Below, piece after piece: positions 45,479 through 57,017 of a DNA stretch of 64,000 nucleotides. Source of the DNA: Lasiodiplodia sp. COLG20 (taxonomy: Eukaryota > Ascomycota > Dothideomycetes > Botryosphaeriales > Botryosphaeriaceae); contig VNWV01000003.1 in the NCBI GenBank assembly GCA_009801085.1, positions 2,170,001 to 2,234,000 on the forward strand, written 5' to 3'. The translations under genes and the position numbers were made by a program. The stretch's first letter is position 1. The number at the start of each line of letters is the position of its first letter. The notes below the pieces were generated by a model that saw only the letters and a list, made by a program, of their open reading frames with translations, made no database searches and was not told where the DNA came from.

Positions 45479-47167
45479 TTAGCGCACAAAACAAACCCAC
45501 CACCTCTCTCCTTCTTCTCCGCGACCATCTCCCACCGGCACGTATTCTACGCTCTTCCAAGGTTGTCGACGACCACCTTCCGCATCCTCTATCTTGCTCC
45601 CTCCAGCTCGATGCCTTCCACCAGCTTTGAGCTTTTCCGGTCTACGCTTCTCACCGAAGATGTCACTCACATCCCACACAAACGTCTCCCTACCGTTCAA
45701 CCCCGTCGTCAACGCCCTAGAATTCGCTCTCCTGCAACTGCCATCATTGCATCCCTCCTCTGTACCAGCACGCTCTACTGCTCGCACCACCTTCTGCAGC
45801 TCCCCTCCGTTCTCGTGCAACTCTGCTGAAACGAAGGAAATGGCGTAACAGCTGAGCAAGGTCAGTGTCGGTTTGTCATCGTCATTCCCTTGTTCGAAGC
45901 GACGTCGGTTGCGGTAGCAATGGTGATGCCGTGGAACGAGTATGAAGAAGCGGGAGGCGTGTGCATGTTTGATGGCCTGGGCGAGATGGAGAAAGGAGTG
46001 GACGTCGGCGGGAATGGTGGCGAAGAGGGAAGGTGTGGGAGGGGGCGCGGGAGGCAATGGTTTATTCAGTGCTGTTGCTAGTGAACAGGGTTGCGGTGCC
46101 GCTGTTGTGAGCTGCCCCTGCTGCGGGTGATGGTGCTGTGTTGGTGTTGTGGCAATGAGGGTGGAGCGGGCGGAAGATCCTGCGCTGGGGACGAGGGTGG
46201 AGCCTGAGAGGCGGGTTGTTCGGGAGTGGCGCGGTGTGGTGGACGCGGCGTTGCTGCGGTTGTGCTGTTGGCTTTCGAGCTCGTCCTCGGTGAAAGCCGT
46301 CCAGTCGAAGGTATCGGGGTGAGGTCGAGTTTCCGAGCTGGGTGAGTTCTCCTCGAACGTAGATGACGCGGGCTTCGAAGCAGTTCGCTTCAAGGCGATC
46401 TTGTTAATGATGTCCGTAACGTCGTGCTGGGTACAGAGGCGCCACATTTTCTTTCCGGTCCTGGCGTCGAGGACAGCGGCGCAGACTTCGAGGATGAATT
46501 TTGGTTGATCGGTTGCGCTGCCGTCCTTCATCTTCACCTGTAGGCCGCAAGCATCATTGGCGCCGTAAGGAAGATTAAGAAAAAGACACGCGCCGACTTT
46601 CAAGCCACGGGGCTCAACACCGAAGTCGGGTGTGCACAGGCGAATTGGATCGCCTGAGATCCTGATATCCGTCAGAGCCACCGCTCTTGAAATGCTGTCT
46701 GAATTGCCGGCTAGATGATCGGAAGCCGGTTCATGGTGTTGTGGAAGAAGCGGTGGATCCCAGTAGCGCCGCTGGAGACCAATCTGGATGTACTCCGATC
46801 GTGCTATCTCGATGGCAGCATTAATGCTGTATCTGTCAAGTCTCTGTGGCGGCGACCTGGACTTTTCTCTGATTGCGTTGGGGCCGCCTGAGACGCTAGG
46901 CTTCACTGACGTAGTTGGTGCGGTAAGAAGTGAAGCCAATCCGGTGTCGCCATGAACTTCGGACGAGGACAATTCAGACGCTGTTGATGGCGCATTTTGA
47001 TGCACCTGTAATCTGGACTCAAACCTGACTTGCCGAAGATTCTGCTGCGGAGTTTGCTTCTTCAATGAGCTTGGCTGGGGTGACTTCAAAGACCTAATCT
47101 CGCCGTCCGCGGAAACTGTGAAGAGAATATTATTCTGGAATGGTGAAGGCCTGCGGAAGTTGTCCAT
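45479..47167 (-). CDS. Protein of unknown function (562 aa)
   Basis: Single exon from ATG at 47167 to TAA at 45479. The start is MDNFRRPSPFQNNILFTVSA. Residues about 110-275 look like a folded domain: RYSINAAIEIARSEYIQIGL, IRISGDPIRLCTPDFGVEPR, GLKVGACLFLNLPYGANDAC, FILEVCAAVLDARTGKKMW and RLCTQHDVTDIINKIA. The middle is Ser/Thr/Pro/His-rich. A second ordered part follows: ATIPADVHSFLHLAQAIKHA, RFFILVPRHHH and LTLLSCYAISFVSAELHENG. The end is Arg/Gly-rich and reads WWVCFVR. No family recognised, and no signal peptide or membrane segment. The central low-complexity part could conceal a misjudged intron, but no in-frame stop forces one. Confidence 0.7.
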   Translation of the reverse strand: MDNFRRPSPFQNNILFTVSADGEIRSLKSPQPSSLKKQTPQQNLRQVRFESRLQVHQNAPSTASELSSSEVHGDTGLASLLTAPTTSVKPSVSGGPNAIREKSRSPPQRLDRYSINAAIEIARSEYIQIGLQRRYWDPPLLPQHHEPASDHLAGNSDSISRAVALTDIRISGDPIRLCTPDFGVEPRGLKVGACLFLNLPYGANDACGLQVKMKDGSATDQPKFILEVCAAVLDARTGKKMWRLCTQHDVTDIINKIALKRTASKPASSTFEENSPSSETRPHPDTFDWTAFTEDELESQQHNRSNAASTTPRHSRTTRLSGSTLVPSAGSSARSTLIATTPTQHHHPQQGQLTTAAPQPCSLATALNKPLPPAPPPTPSLFATIPADVHSFLHLAQAIKHAHASRFFILVPRHHHCYRNRRRFEQGNDDDKPTLTLLSCYAISFVSAELHENGGELQKVVRAVERAGTEEGCNDGSCRRANSRALTTGLNGRETFVWDVSDIFGEKRRPEKLKAGGRHRAGGSKIEDAEGGRRQPWKSVEYVPVGDGRGEEGERWWVCFVR

Positions 47168-48376
47168 TAGAAGATCTTGACTTGAGTTGTTGTTGTGCGA
47201 TGTGGACGTGCGAAGGCTTTTTGCGATAGAGTCAAGATATTTTCTTAAATAAAAGAAATTTGATATCTGGTGCGGACGCTCCTGGAGGAACCATGAAAGT
47301 AACAGAGAAGTGTCGAAAGATATACATCAGTGCAAAGCGGACAATGCTAGGCACCACAAAGAAGTGATGATGAGACTGTCTCGGGTGAAGTGAACCATTG
47401 TTGGGTATTATTGAGACTTCACCGCGGGAGCACGTCTGGTGTGTGACTGAGACATTTGTTCATTGTAAACTTAAAGACAGCTTCTGCAATGCAGATGTTC
47501 AATGCTCCTTAGAACAACGGCGAAACGGGAGGTTTTTGTTGGCAATCACCGCTGAAAACCATGCATTGAACCTTGACACTTGTCATAACAAAAGCAATTA
47601 CGTGTACTCTCACCTCGAAGTCTCAATAGAGAGCCGCTTTTCAATGACGGAATTATCAAACTTCCTTGCTAAGTTAGTACATCCTATCCGTCGAGAAATT
47701 TCTTGAGGCTAGAGTCGATGCAAATACCCTAGCTGATCAGCAGGCATGTCACAAGCATAGTACAGGCTTCTCTTTAGGAATATGTGGTACTATGCAATGG
47801 TACTATCGAAATTAGTTTTCCCAAATGCTTCTGAACAACATCAACTAAGTAGGATGAGTTTCAACTCCAAAGCTTCTTAATGCTGATTTGTGCCTAAAGC
47901 TGCTGGCTGGATATTATAGACCACTTGACCACTGACCAGCCACCAGCGGGAGTCGGAACGTCTTGGAATGATGTGCCCATTCTAGAAAGACAAGATCACC
48001 ATGGTTAAACAGAACGAGCCTGTGGAGCACCGTAGAAGTGTTCTTATAGCTGGATTCAATAAATTACATGCAAGGACACGAGTCACACACTCCAAGCACC
48101 AGGACATTATGGAGGATCACGAGCTATTGGCTGGCAAGTGATCGGAGCCTGGAGGTCTGTCGATGATCAACCCCGGCATTAATTCTGAAGAAGAACTTTC
48201 AAGAGCGGCATTCGACTGTCGTTCACGGTAGCATGAAAGAAAGTGAGAAAATTGCGGATAGTTTTGGTATGAGGTAACTACAACCCATGGAAATTTTTAC
48301 AAGAAACCAAACCCACTCCCTCGCTCAGCAATCCCAAAGACCTCCTCCTCTCACTTCCACATCTTCTTCAAACAAC
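47168..48376. other. Intergenic
   Basis: Between the unknown gene's promoter and the 3' end of the xylanase gene. No gene, repeat or RNA recognised. Confidence 0.5.
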
Positions 48377-49729
<1,353 letters not shown>

Positions 49730-50776
49730 GGTGAAATAAAAGAAAGTCAATCCAGCAGCTATGAAGAAAGGGAAGGGATGTGCGGAGGTGAGTGTCCAAG
49801 CATCATCTGGCCCGCAGGGGGGATGCTCTTTATAATTGGACGGTATACGAGCGATAGCATGAAAAGAAGCCAAAAGGGAACCATCACAAAACTCACGGCA
49901 TCTCCACACTCCCAAGCTCGGCTGCTGGGAGGAGCGGGACCAGCGGGCGCTGCCGCCTTCCACAGCGGCTTTCCGGCTGAAAGCTCCACTGTCTAGACCC
50001 TTTCCTGTATGGCCGAGCAAGCGAGCACGAGTATTTTGTGAGCACATATAGCAGTGCTAGCTGCAATCGTGCTTGTAGCCCCACCGAATGTCCTGGTGGC
50101 GTCCAGTCCTCGCTTATGCACCGTGTGCAGGGGCTCCGGAAGCGGAATTTAAGGGAACAAGCTTAAGTTTTAGGTGGCCACTTAAACGCCATGCTGTACG
50201 CACATCAAGAGGGGTTGTCGAATGTTCCAAATGTTCGCTTTCCATAGCCTAAAACGCCCTTCACCACTTGACCAGTCGAGTCAAAGTATATCGCGGGTTG
50301 GTGGAAATAGGCTAAATCCGTGCGCCGGTCGGAAACAGGGGAAGGTTTCCAGATTAACTGTCGCGTTTCATCTGCGCACCATTGGGCCCCGCCAGTCAGA
50401 TGTCCAATATTATGCCTTCCACACGCGATATTCAGGAACCACAGGCGAGGCGCACGGCGTCGGCGGTTCGGAAGCCGATGCCATCGTACGGCCTGCCTGC
50501 TGATACTATACTCTTAGGGCCAAAAGCTGCCACCAGACCACGTTCTAGCCCTTCTCGCTTCCACTGCCCGTTTGCCGTGGCACGACGGGTGATCTGTGGG
50601 GTACAGAACACCACTGTGCAGTCATATATCAGCAGACGTAAGGTGAACACCTGTCGGAAAGGACATCCGTACGAGCGTTGAAGCTGGAATGGGGTTGTCC
50701 CCGATTTGGCCTGGAGTACTGTTTCCATGCATCCCCATCATCCACCGTGGGGTAAGGCCAATACAATCCGTACAGA
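49730..50776. other. Intergenic: xylanase promoter
   Basis: About 1 kb upstream of the xylanase start, running to MITE copy B. No coding feature supported. Confidence 0.5.
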
Positions 50777-51010
50777 AGGGTGCTGCAGCCGATAGCTAGT
50801 GCGAAGAATAGCAGAGTCCTGCGGCATAGCGTAAGTATGCCTCTGTTCTTTTTTTTTTAAAAAAAAAATCAACAAATGTGGTCGTTGAAGCTGTCGTCCC
50901 GACGTGAATGTATAATTATCAATTCCACATTTACATTCGGATGATAGCTTCAACTACCAATGGCATGAGGGAAAAAAAAAAACACGCTAGCCGTCGGCTG
51001 AGATATCCCT
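50777..51010 (+). mobile_element. MITE-like element, copy B
   Basis: Starts AGGGTGCTGCAGCCGATAGC and ends GCTAGCCGTCGGCTGAGATA then TCCCT; the ends are inverted repeats. The hairpin arms are at 50887-50911 and 50927-50951 with a 15-nt loop, the same geometry as copies A and C. The left segment AGTGCGAAGAATAGCAGAGT followed by GTAAGTATGCCTCTGTTC and a T/A run is shared with copy C. The segment ACTACCAATGGCATGAG follows the hairpin in both. No coding capacity. Confidence 0.85.
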
Positions 51011-51694
51011 CTGGATTTTTGCAGTTGAGCAGAGTATGCCAATGAATGGATATGTCGTACAACCTTAGCAACAAGGCCAGAGTAACGCGAGCAGAACAGT
51101 TTGGTGTTCAAATCTCTCAGAATATTCACACAAGGGGAACGATATTTCGAAGCATTCTCGGATGGACCACTCAAGGTGGGACTGAGCTGGGCAAGTCGGG
51201 GAATTATTTTTAGACTTTGCGGGGACGAGAATAACGTGCAGAACGCTAACATGAACTTCCACAGACAGCAGGCTTCAACTCACGAGCTGGTTGCGATACC
51301 TCAGATCGGGTAAAGAGGTGCCATGATATCTGGTTCTGGTGAGGCACTTTGTCGCCTCCTCCGCCTCGATCATATGAATTGTCGTGAGGCTGTCTGAGTA
51401 AGACACCAAGACTGGTTCGCGCAGCGCAACCAAAGGTGCGTCGACCAGGGTCCTGTCGGTGTGTTTGCCGATCGGCACAGCCCCGCAAGGATAAACGTCA
51501 GATCGTTCCTGAGCATCAGGGTCCACTCTACACGTCATAATTAGAGTTGACGCGGCCAACGATCGTGAAAGGGCACAAGACGCGCACCTCACCTCGCAAC
51601 ACTCCACAGCTGCTCCACTCGTCCGTCGCAAGGCCGCGTATCCCCCACAGAAACCGTGACGATTACAGTATACGTCTGCATGTCTAGACCGGCA
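51011..51694. other. Intergenic: DUF2237 gene promoter
   Basis: Spacer between MITE copy B and the DUF2237 start. A minus-strand open frame at 51275-51862 overlaps it but lacks any domain. Nothing else seen. Confidence 0.5.
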
Positions 51695-52332
51695 ATGGCC
51701 AGCCTCAACGGTGAGCAGCGAGAGCCTGTGCGCGCGAACGCCATGTCCGCGCGTACATTCTATCCGTCTCTCCGGATGCAAGTCCGACAGACGGAATAAG
51801 GCTGACAGGCAGTGCGCGACAGTTTTCAAGAAGCCTCTGGCGCTGCACTCGACCAAGCCCATGACGGGTTTCTTGCGTAACGGCTACTGCGAGGTGCCGG
51901 CCGGAGACTTCGGAAACCATAGCGTTGCAGGTGAGTCAGCCGCGGCTGAGCGAAGAGATGGACGCTGACAAGGTTACACCGCAGCTGAGGTGACCAACGA
52001 GTTCCTGGAGTTTTCAGCGTCACGTGGAAATGACCTGAGGACGGTTGGTCTGACAGGAGGCTGCAGGTGGTGTCTCTGCGCAAGTCGCTGGAAGGAAGCT
52101 CTGGATGCACGCAAGAATGACCAAGATCCCGTGGTGCCGAGGTGAGACTCCCTATTCTTTCCCCTGGTCGGCTTCGAGATCTGGGGATCTCTCCGACCCA
52201 TCATAAATTCTCCGGGCCGCTGCTCACAGGTTTCACTTAATTAGGGTCTTTCTGAATGCGACTAACGAAAAGGCGCTCGAAAAACTGGACCTGGCTGATC
52301 TAGAGAGGTTTGCTGCCGACAAAGAAGCGTAG
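51695..52332 (+). CDS. DUF2237 family protein, four small exons
   Basis: Exons 51695..51710 (16 nt), 51823..51930, 51985..52141 and 52245..52332; introns 112, 54 and 103 nt; 122 residues. Joined, it reads MASLNVFKKPLALHSTKPMT, then GFLRNGYCEVPAGDFGNHSV, AAEVTNEFLEFSASRGNDLR, GGCRWCLCASRWKEALDARK, PVVPRVFLNATNEKALEKLD and LADLERFAADKEA. This is a full-length DUF2237 protein, a family of small Cys-containing proteins shared by bacteria and eukaryotes without an established function. All splice phases agree, and the donors GTGAGC, GTGAGT and GTGAGA are consensus. No single frame exceeds about 50 codons of real sequence, so a simple ORF scan misses the gene. Confidence 0.88.
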
Positions 52333-53395
52333 GATCGCTCTGCTTTTGGCACCGTTCACCCCGCAGCAATAAAGCAATCCCGGGTTACGTGTGATCAGCG
52401 CGTGGTATAGGAATATGGTGACAATAGTTGGGAAGTGGATTCGGGCTTGCGCGTTCGAAATTGTTGGTTGAATGCCTAACAGCCAAGCCCCATGGCGGTG
52501 GCTTGTGTGGCTCAGTCGCCGCAACGCTGCAAGCAGATGCAAACTGCAGGAGGGACGTGCAGGTCAGGGGAATTGGCAGCAGACCGGTAGTGCCAAGAAA
52601 AGGGTCGGGCGCTGATCCCGCCTGTGACAGGCAGGGCATGTGCAACACCACAGCCGTCGGATGTGGATTCCGCCCGAATAGTCGCACCTGTCAAGCTGCA
52701 ACTGCCGTGGGACCGCCGTCGTTAGCGCTAGGCTTTGAGCGCTGTCAGACCAGTCTTGCCCAAGTAGCTGGGACTCCTGGCTCTCTATGGGCAGCTATCT
52801 CAAGCTGCCAGCCACAGATCGGCCTACAATCCACCTTCATCGCAGCTTCCGGCCGATCAATGCGACTTTTGGATGATCGAGAAGACATTCTAGAAGGCTG
52901 TTGTCAGACACTTCTGACACCTGGGGCGCGTTAGCTGCTTTGGGATTAACCACCTAATGCTAAATCGCCCGCCCCACGAATCACTGCTTGAATGGACCAG
53001 TGGTAGCGATTCCTGAGAAACCACCTCGCTCGCTAGGCTGATGACACTCCGCCTTCCCCGTCCCGCTGTGGGGGGGTGTACCTGGCCATCCGGCCAATCC
53101 GCCTTTCGCTATTGGACCGTTCCCCGAGCGAGCCCCCATCGAAAGCATATCTCTCGAGTTCTTAGGAACAGGCAATTTAGAAGATCTTGTTTCTTGACCA
53201 AGGCGTAGGATTGTAGATCGATTCTGCACTAGAATCGTGGCGTGGACGGAGGAAATGTCAAATGGGGATGTCGCTCCCTGTTCTGGTGTTGAAAAAGGAA
53301 GTGCTGCCTGACTTTCCTTGCTGGACCCTGACCAGTTGCCGCTCATTTAATACTCCTCTCTTTTGCTCTTGTGCCGTCGTGGTCCCGCTGCCCAA
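52333..53395. other. Intergenic
   Basis: Between the DUF2237 gene and the second PTH11-like gene. No gene, repeat or RNA recognised; a TTTGCTCTTG leader precedes 53396. Confidence 0.5.
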
Positions 53396-54842
53396 ATGTT
53401 TTACGACTCCGCCCCCAAGCTGGTGGCAGCTGTGGTCATTCTCTGCATCCCGGCCACCCTTACCTTCGCTCTTCGGTGCTACGTTCGACTCACGTCCGCA
53501 AAATGGGGTTGGGATGATTGGATGATGTCGGCGTCCATGGTACTTTTTCTCCAACTGGCGTTACGTTTGCTGCCACAACCGCTGACCGACGCAGCCATTC
53601 TTTTTCTTGCTCACGATCAGCGCATTGACATCCGCCAACGCCGGGCTCGGAGCATACGATGAGAAGTTAACAGCAGACGAGAGGATTACTGCATTGAAAG
53701 TAGGTTGCCCAGGTTCGAGAAACAGGGGGGGACTGATCAGTGATATGCTGTGCTTATACACTGAGCTCTGCGACCGAGTCGATCTTACTGACCGTTGTTA
53801 CAGTGGTTCTACCTTGCGCAGGTTTTCTTTTGCATCTCCATTTTGTTTGCAAAAGTCAGCATTGCCTTGCAGCTCGTGCGCGTTGCTTCTCAGAAGCGGC
53901 CATACCTGATCGGACTTTGGGTCATCGTTGGCATCATCGTCCTGTCTCTTTCTTTCACAACCATCTTTTTGTTGTCGCAGTGCACTCCTATACAGTAAGT
54001 TTCCCAGAGAACGAAGACCGGGCCATGTGCTAAGATCAGCTCAGAGCCAACTGGCTGTCCACAACACCTGGCGCAAAATGCCTGCCAACCCTCGCCGTCA
54101 CCGTGGTCAGCTTCTTCCAGTCTGGAATAAACATCATCACCGACTGGCTCTGCGCGGTCCTGTAAGCAACCTCGACTGTGCAAGACAGAGCAACACTAAG
54201 TGCAGAAACCAGGCCGATACCTCTCCTTTGGGACGTGAAGATGAACTCGAACACCAAGATGTCGGTCGTAGGCCTGCTTGGCCTTGGTATCTTGTAAGTG
54301 ACTCAAGAGCCCGTTGCAGAGGCGCGGCTGACCGTTGAAATAGTGCCAGCGTCTCGGCAATGATCCGGTTGAAATACACCGTTAGCTACATGAATCCTAC
54401 CGAGGACTACCTGTGTACGTTTCCCCGCACAATTGGCCGATCGCCCGCAGACGGCGCTGACCCCTGACATGCAGTTGGCGTCGTGAACCTGGTGATCTGG
54501 GCGTACGCCGAGGCTGGAATTGCAGTAATTTGCGGGTGCACGGCGTGCCTGCGGCCGCTGTTCTCGTCGGTCTTCAGGCTGGGCAGCAGTTCCGATCACA
54601 AGGACACGTTCGAACTCAAGAGCAGGACACTGCGATCGCGCAGCTACAACGGCATGAAGATGCCAAGCGTCGACTCGCGGCTGGCGACCAAGAGCGCCGT
54701 CATCACGCACTGCAGCGCGGCGCCGCGGCCAGACAGCGACGACGGCAGCGGCAGCATGAAGGGCGACAACGAGAGCCAGGTGCAGATGCTGGGGAGCGAC
54801 GGGATCCATGTGAAATACGAGGTTGACACGCGCGTGCAATGA
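53396..54842 (+). CDS. PTH11-like seven-TM protein (fungal rhodopsin-domain family), second copy
   Basis: Seven exons: 53396..53539, 53595..53699, 53804..53994, 54045..54161, 54213..54293, 54344..54414, 54475..54842; 358 residues. The six introns are 50-104 nt and every phase agrees. Family landmarks: FALRCYVRLTSAKWGWDDWM, SANAGLGAYDEKLTADERIT, WFYLAQVFFCISILFAKVSI, LLSQCTPIQANWLSTTPGAK, INIITDWLCAVLPIPLLWDV, VSYMNPTEDYLF and GVVNLVIWAYAEAGIAVICG, then CLRPLF. A polar tail follows with MLGSDGIHVKYEVDTRVQ. It belongs to the same broad family as the gene at 6377-7894, but intron positions and the tail differ, so it is not a recent duplicate. The first intron has a weak donor (GTACTT) and is the least certain boundary. 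Role as a sensor is family-based inference. Confidence 0.85.
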
Positions 54843-55832
54843 GACGGGCGGGAGCGACAGGAGAGGCTGGGCAGGCGGACTTGGGGCATCTTGGCGCGTC
54901 CGGGGGCGGTGGCCTGGTGGGAGCCTGGCGGCCTGCGGGCGGGGGCTGTACATACGATAGTAGCAGAGGTAGCAACGAGGCAGCTTCGCGCAGTCTGGTC
55001 GTGGCGCGTGAGCGCATGCGCAGCATCGAGCGGTGAGGTCATCCGGGCTGCGCCTCGCGGCTGATGGCTCCAGGGCGGACGGGCGGCCCTCTCGTGCTCC
55101 GGAAGGCCCAGAGCTGCGTTCTCCACCTGAAGCGACACTACTCCGCCCTGCGGCCCTAGAGCCAACCCACGCTCCGGCTACCCTTAAGCTACTCGCGTCG
55201 CCGACCCTAGGGCCTCCCGCATCTTCCCACTGCAGCCGCTTCCATCTCCGTCCATCTCCCCCATCCCAAAGGCGCCAACGCCCGCCTTTTCGACGATCGC
55301 TACCACCACCCCCGTGACGCCCGCGTTGTCGCCCCCAGGCAGCGCTGTCCTTCGCTCGTGCTTACCCGCGCCCATCCGTCCACTCAGCCCGTGCCGTTGT
55401 CGCCGTGGAAAGCGTTGCACGCCTGCGATCCCTTGCATTGCCTGCGCCCACGCGAAACACTCGTTGGAGCTTCTGCGCCACGCTCAAACCCGCAGCTGTG
55501 TCGCCTGTCCGCTTGGCCCGAGTGTGCCGCGACTCACAGCTCCCAAGAACGCGCCCAGCCTGCGTCGCAGTTGTTAGGGCTCGAATCTGCGCCAGCCTTG
55601 CTCCTCCCCAACACCGCCCGCCGCGCCTCCTCTCCTACAACCTCCGCCCACCAGCCGCGCGAGGCGGCACAACACCGTCAAAATTTACCATCACGAGTCA
55701 CGCGCATCCCTCCTCGGAGGCCAGAGCATCGACAGGCTATATCAACCACCCACTCTCGACACATTGCCAGGAGGCTACCGCGACCGAGAAGGCCTCACCG
55801 CAACGCCGGGCGTGCGCCCACCACCAAGCAAA
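54843..55832. other. Intergenic: UPF0658 promoter
   Basis: GC- and C-rich upstream region. Long open frames on the plus strand here are compositional and continue as shadows of the gene at 55833. No other feature. Confidence 0.5.
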
Positions 55833-57017
55833 ATGTACCGACCGACGACCACCTGGACGTGGGCCTTCTTCCTCACCGCGTTACTACAGGCCATAGTCGC
55901 CCTCGCGCTGGAAGCGTACGTCAAGCCAGAAGCCTACATCTCGCGACTCGCGACTGACTCTGCCACAGGTACATCTTCGCCAAATTCCAGCTGTCTCTGC
56001 ACAAGAATGCGGATAAATTCCCCCAGGCGCAAACCATCCCCACCTATCTCTCCGTTTTCATGTTCGGCTACATCTACCAGATGGTCCTGGTCTACGATGC
56101 CCTCCGCCTCAAGAACACCATCCAGGTCATTGGTCTCTGCATCTACAACATCGGTATCCTGGTATATGCGTCGATCCAAATGGACCAGATCAACGATGCC
56201 GTCCTGGAGCTGAAGAAGTACAGCATGATCAACCTGGAGTTCTGGGACGATATCAGGCCGTTCCTCGTTGTCGAGCCTTGCTTGATGGCCTTTGGCACCA
56301 TCCTCATGTCTTTTGTTGCCTGGAAGCTTTACGACGAATTCGCCTGGACCATCTACAAGCACATTAGCGCCGACCTGAGGCTGAAGCGTAGGTATCTGAC
56401 GTATCAGGTAAGCAAGGGACATCTGCGCCAAATTTGGCACATGTACACCTGCTGACGTTGGCCTGCAGATCTACATCGCCCTTCTGAAGTTCGATTTCTT
56501 CTTTTTCCTGGGCTTCACCGTGCAGTTCCTTGTCGTCGTCGGCAACACGACGGATGCCGAGTTCTACCTCACCATCGCCGCCATTCCGATCACCATCATC
56601 CTGCTCTTGCTCGCCGCTTACTGGACCCAGAAGGAGAATGTGCTGGGCATGGCCGCAATTATTGTATGTCTCACGGATGACTGCACGCCCCCACATTTGC
56701 TGACTTGATCCACACAGACCGTCTACTTCGGTGCGCTTGCCTACTTCCTCTTCAAGCTCGTCCGCATGTACGGGTCCGACACTGGTCGCGTTAACGATTA
56801 CCTGCCCGCGCGCCGTTCGCTCACCACTTTCGCCGTCATTACCATCCTCTTGTTGCTGGTGACCATCATCATTGCCTGCATGTGCACACACAACTTCAAC
56901 AAGGGCCTCAAGCCGCATATCGCGAAACGCAAGGTGCCGGATCTCGAGGAGCACAAGTACACGACCGAGATGCCCGCAATTGCCGGCCCCATGCCGGCAA
57001 GGATGACGATTGACTGA
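55833..57017 (+). CDS. UPF0658 Golgi apparatus membrane protein
   Basis: Four exons: 55833..55915, 55969..56407, 56469..56663, 56718..57017 (introns 53, 61, 54 nt); 338 residues. Conserved fungal multipass protein that in fission yeast localises to the Golgi; molecular function unknown. Landmarks: WTWAFFLTALLQAIVALALE, YIFAKFQLSLHKNADKF, IPTYLSVFMFGYIYQMVLVY, DALRLKNTIQVIGLCIYNIG, AWKLYDEFAWTIYKHISADL, KRRYLTYQIYIALLKFDFFF and FLGFTVQFLVVVGNTT. About seven hydrophobic segments are visible. The tail after the last helix is short and polar (KVPDLEEHKYTTEMPA). The N-terminal MYRPTTTW and the first helix are encoded in exon 1; the ATG at 55833 lies in AAAATG and is well placed. Confidence 0.9.

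Noticed and set aside
51275..51862. 195-codon minus-strand frame
   Set aside because: Overlaps the spliced DUF2237 gene on the other strand, has no domain and high Cys/Arg noise composition.
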